From NCBI GenBank assembly GCA_946527725.1, contig CAMMYM010000008.1:1-33331 (forward strand): a DNA stretch of 33,331 bases, written 5' to 3'. This DNA is from an uncultured Clostridia bacterium. GTDB taxonomy: Bacteria; Bacillota; Clostridia; Christensenellales; Aristaeellaceae. The notes below the pieces were generated by a model. That model saw only the letters and a program-made list of their open reading frames with translations, had not been told where the DNA came from and searched no databases. The position numbers and the translations under genes were made by a program. Below, piece after piece: positions 31,528-33,331 of this stretch (positions are counted from its first letter, which is position 1; every line of letters begins with the position of its first letter).

Positions 31528-32520
31528 TTACTGTACTTTGCCCTTTCTTTCCCGGATGGATGCCAGTGCGGCTTCATATTGGTCCGGATACGCGCCGACA
31601 ACCATGGTTCCGATAATTTTTCCTTCCCTGTCGACAAAGATTGTCGTAGGATATCCGACAATGGGAAGCATGCTGCTGATATTGGCCGGCGCTACCACGA
31701 TATCATAGGTTACCCCGTTTTCCTCCAGCAGCCGGCGTGCCTTCGCCGTGTCGTCATCCGCCATCAGGCCGACGACTGCGTAGTCTTCTCCGAGTATCCG
31801 GTTATGGATTGCCTGGAGTTCCGCCAGTTCTCCCACACACGGGCCGCACCATGTTGCCCAGATATTGACCATGGTCACCTCATGCTTTGCAAACACGTCT
31901 TCCGACGCAACCGGGTTGCCGTCCAGGTCCGCTCCCGTAAAGCGGAGCACCGTGCCCGTAATACCCGTATACTCATTGACAGGTTCGTAGCATGTAAATC
32001 CTGCCGCAACCTCGTCACCCCGGCTGCACAGGTTTTCATAATCATCGCGGTATTCCGCTCCAATGGATTCTGCAAACCCTGGTTCCTGAATCATATACAG
32101 CCAGAATGTGTAAGTTTCACTCTCGCCGATCCGGATAACGTCCTCCTGTGTCACACTTCCGCCTGTCGCCTCCGTAACCGCGCTGAAGTCCCGGTTGCCG
32201 CCGACCGCAAAAGCGTAAAACAGGACGCACAGGCGGCCCTGCAGCCCATCAGGATCCTCATTTGCCATTCGGATCATCTCTTCCGCGTCTACCGCCCCGT
32301 AATAAAAATATGTATAAAAAACGTTTGATCCTTCCCCAAGTTCCATCACACCGTCCGTGCTGATCAGTCCTTTGGCGTCTTCATATGCCTGCGGTGCAGT
32401 AAACTTCATCCCCGCAACCGGCATATCGTATGTGCGGTCCGCCTCTGAGGCAAATGCGCCGAAACAGGCGCAGGTCGCCATCATTGCCAGCGCGGCCAGG
32501 ATACAGATTGTTTTCTTCAT
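31528..32520 (-). CDS. Exported TlpA/ResA-like thioredoxin-fold protein
   Basis: A 330-residue protein with a signal peptide (2-24, GAFASEA cleavage region) and a C-terminal TlpA-like domain. It contains MVNIWATWCGPC (active-site C225 and C228), then a FVDREGKIIG segment after the cis-Pro loop VGYPTT. Residues 30-190 form an extra N-terminal domain I do not recognise, with its own cysteines (C98, C165, C177). The protein should work outside the membrane as a disulfide reductase or oxidase; the electron partner (CcdA) is not in the window. AAGGGG precedes the ATG. The neighbouring HAD phosphatase has Cys244 and Cys235, so it is a possible but unproven substrate. Confidence 0.88.
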   Translation of the reverse strand: MKKTICILAALAMMATCACFGAFASEADRTYDMPVAGMKFTAPQAYEDAKGLISTDGVMELGEGSNVFYTYFYYGAVDAEEMIRMANEDPDGLQGRLCVLFYAFAVGGNRDFSAVTEATGGSVTQEDVIRIGESETYTFWLYMIQEPGFAESIGAEYRDDYENLCSRGDEVAAGFTCYEPVNEYTGITGTVLRFTGADLDGNPVASEDVFAKHEVTMVNIWATWCGPCVGELAELQAIHNRILGEDYAVVGLMADDDTAKARRLLEENGVTYDIVVAPANISSMLPIVGYPTTIFVDREGKIIGTMVVGAYPDQYEAALASIRERKGKVQ

Positions 32521-32567
32521 AGGTCAGTTCCCCTTTCCGGTTGCACGGCCTTCTGCCGTGCTGTATC

Positions 32568-32596
32568 ATCCTACCATACAGGCCGCCGGGATGCAA
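32568..32596 (-). promoter_or_regulatory. Promoter of the thioredoxin-like gene
   Basis: Minus strand: TTGCAT (32596-32591), 17-base spacer, TGG-TAGGAT (32573-32568). The leader then carries a small hairpin, GCACGGC/GCCGTGC (32543-32561), just before the ribosome site. Confidence 0.6.
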
Positions 32597-32669
32597 ATTT
32601 TCCTGTTATACAGTATCATTCCTGTTCATCGGCCGATACGTTCTCTCTCTTCCTTTCGGTTTCTGAATG

Positions 32670-32678
32670 TGGTACAAT
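32670..32678 (+). promoter_or_regulatory. Extended -10 promoter of the XRE gene
   Basis: Plus strand TGG-TACAAT (32670-32678), with a poor -35 box. The start would be near 32685, about 45 bases before the XRE ATG. Confidence 0.5.
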
Positions 32679-32728
32679 TTGTTTACATCCGGCAAATACT
32701 CAAATACGCTGACTGGAGGAATTGCAGC

Positions 32729-33166
32729 ATGACACTTGGAGAATACCTGAACCAGACCCGTAACGAGCGCGGATACACCCTTCGCGACCTCTCTGCAAGA
32801 TGCGGGGTCAGCTCGGCGGAAATTTCCCGCATCGAATCCGGGAAACGCAAGAAACCTGCTCCAACGGTCCTGAACTCCCTGGCCGGTGCGTTGGTGCTTG
32901 ATTATACATATCTGCTCGAACTTGCCGGCTACATGCCCGAAAACCGCCAGCCGGACCAGGGCCGGAAGGAGGAAAAGCTCACCCTTGTCCTGACCGGCCC
33001 GGACGGGATGCTCAAAGACCTGCAGTCATGTGCTGAACAGATGTACGAAACGGACCGGGAATGGCTGCAGACAGCATACCTGGTCTCACAGGAGCTGTCT
33101 GAGGAAGACAGGAATCTGATCCATTCCGTAGTGAAAATGCTGCTGGGCAGGTGCCGGAAACCGTAA
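32729..33166 (+). CDS. XRE-family helix-turn-helix regulator
   Basis: A 145-residue protein. Residues 1-65 form an XRE/Cro-type helix-turn-helix: MTLGEYLNQTRNERGYTLRD, the recognition stretch CGVSSAEISRIESGKR (about 29-44) and LVLDYTYLLELAGY. The C-terminal part (80-145) is helical and charged, without a recognised sensor or peptidase domain. ATG 32729 follows GGAGGA; the frame extends upstream into the opposite gene and was trimmed. It stands alone, followed by its own terminator, divergent to the thioredoxin-like gene. Its targets are unknown. Confidence 0.9.
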   Translation: MTLGEYLNQTRNERGYTLRDLSARCGVSSAEISRIESGKRKKPAPTVLNSLAGALVLDYTYLLELAGYMPENRQPDQGRKEEKLTLVLTGPDGMLKDLQSCAEQMYETDREWLQTAYLVSQELSEEDRNLIHSVVKMLLGRCRKP

Positions 33167-33225
33167 TGCTGCGGCACCGCTCCCGCCCCTTGCCGCCGCA
33201 CCGGGCGCTGAGCCAGTGAATCCTG

Positions 33226-33265
33226 CCGGACTCCGTCTCATTTCCGGGCCGGGTCCGGTCTTTTT
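33226..33265 (+). terminator. Terminator of the XRE gene
   Basis: CCGGACTC (33226-33233) pairs with GGGTCCGG (33251-33258), one G-T pair, a 17-base loop, then TCTTTTT. It lies 59 bases past the stop. Confidence 0.65.
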
Positions 33266-33280
33266 CTGTATGCTGTTTTC

Positions 33281-33289
33281 TGCTATAAT
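33281..33289 (+). promoter_or_regulatory. Extended -10 promoter of a gene starting past the window
   Basis: Plus strand TGC-TATAAT (33281-33289). The -35 hexamer 17 bases upstream is TTTTTC, a poor match, so the TG extension likely matters. Confidence 0.7.
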
Positions 33290-33315
33290 GGGCCGGTGAT
33301 CAGAGCAGATATCAC

Positions 33316-33331
33316 AGGAGGTCACATATAT
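33316..33331 (+). other. Ribosome site and start edge of the next gene
   Basis: A perfect AGGAGG (33316-33321) is followed by eight bases and then AT (33330-33331) at the window edge. If the next base is G, the gene starts at 33330, 8 bases from the ribosome site and 40 bases from the -10. The product is outside the window. Confidence 0.6.

Overview
The window looks like chromosomal DNA from a moderately GC-rich member of the Clostridia (Firmicutes), probably a gut or rumen anaerobe of the Christensenellales/Oscillospirales type. The signs are a T-box leader, a TPP riboswitch in front of an ECF ThiT gene, extended -10 (TGnTATAAT) promoters, strong AGGAGG ribosome sites, an ABC-F/WalJ pair, a LicD protein, a long clostridial-type PRPP synthetase and a free-standing MetH reactivation protein. 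The lineage is inferred from gene content, not from a marker gene. No phage, insertion sequence, CRISPR array, tRNA or rRNA gene was recognised.

Layout. (1) 1-442 is AT-rich and non-coding. It carries a strong leftward promoter (73-101) whose gene lies outside the window, and the terminator of the next operon (358-379). (2) 8181 to 443, minus strand, is a probable eight-gene operon: parA, parB, a monotopic phosphoglycosyl transferase, split transketolase (N then C subunit), a LicD protein, a WalJ-type metallo-hydrolase and an ABC-F ATPase. It starts at a TTTACA-17-TATAAT promoter. (3) 8326-9812, plus strand, is a broken MMPL/RND transporter: the first 73 residues are joined out of frame to the C-terminal half. 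(4) 13491 to 9796, minus strand, is a tightly coupled operon: metal ABC ATPase, metal ABC permease, azlC, azlD and a threonine aldolase-like PLP enzyme. (5) rpiB (+) and a long PRPP synthetase (-) converge on a terminator. (6) 21699 to 15490, minus strand, is an envelope-signalling block: a degenerate Lgt-like membrane protein, an OmpR-family response regulator, a HAMP histidine kinase, a GerMN lipoprotein and, behind its own terminator and promoter, a secreted HtrA-like protease with a Gly/Tyr/Asn-rich insert. Direct repeats with an 11-bp period lie in front of both the regulator gene and the protease gene. (7) 22388-22982 is a divergent riboswitch island: TPP riboswitch/thiT to the left, T-box/sodium:solute symporter to the right. 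(8) 28496 to 24628, minus strand, is metF, a MetH-activation protein and a MetH lacking its own activation domain. (9) 28634-30094 is a cytoplasmic GH29 fucosidase-like enzyme. (10) 32520 to 30167 holds two exported proteins, a TlpA-like thioredoxin and a HAD phosphatase with a long Asp/Glu tract. (11) 32729-33166 is a small XRE regulator, followed by a terminator and the promoter and ribosome site of a gene starting just past the window.

How the genes fit together. Three themes stand out. The first is one-carbon and pentose metabolism: metF, metH and its activator regenerate methionine, while transketolase, RpiB and PRPP synthetase move pentose phosphates. The second is envelope building and sensing: phosphoglycosyl transferase, LicD, WalJ, and the regulator/kinase/GerMN/HtrA block, which resembles actinobacterial MtrA-MtrB-LpqB and, with HtrA, the Bacillus WalRK locus. 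The third is nutrient uptake under RNA control (thiamine and an amino acid). The most informative new signals are the T-box that points to tyrosine for a generically annotated symporter, the matching 11-bp repeats around the signalling block, the fused MMPL remnant, and a promoter-spacer motif shared by parA and thiT.
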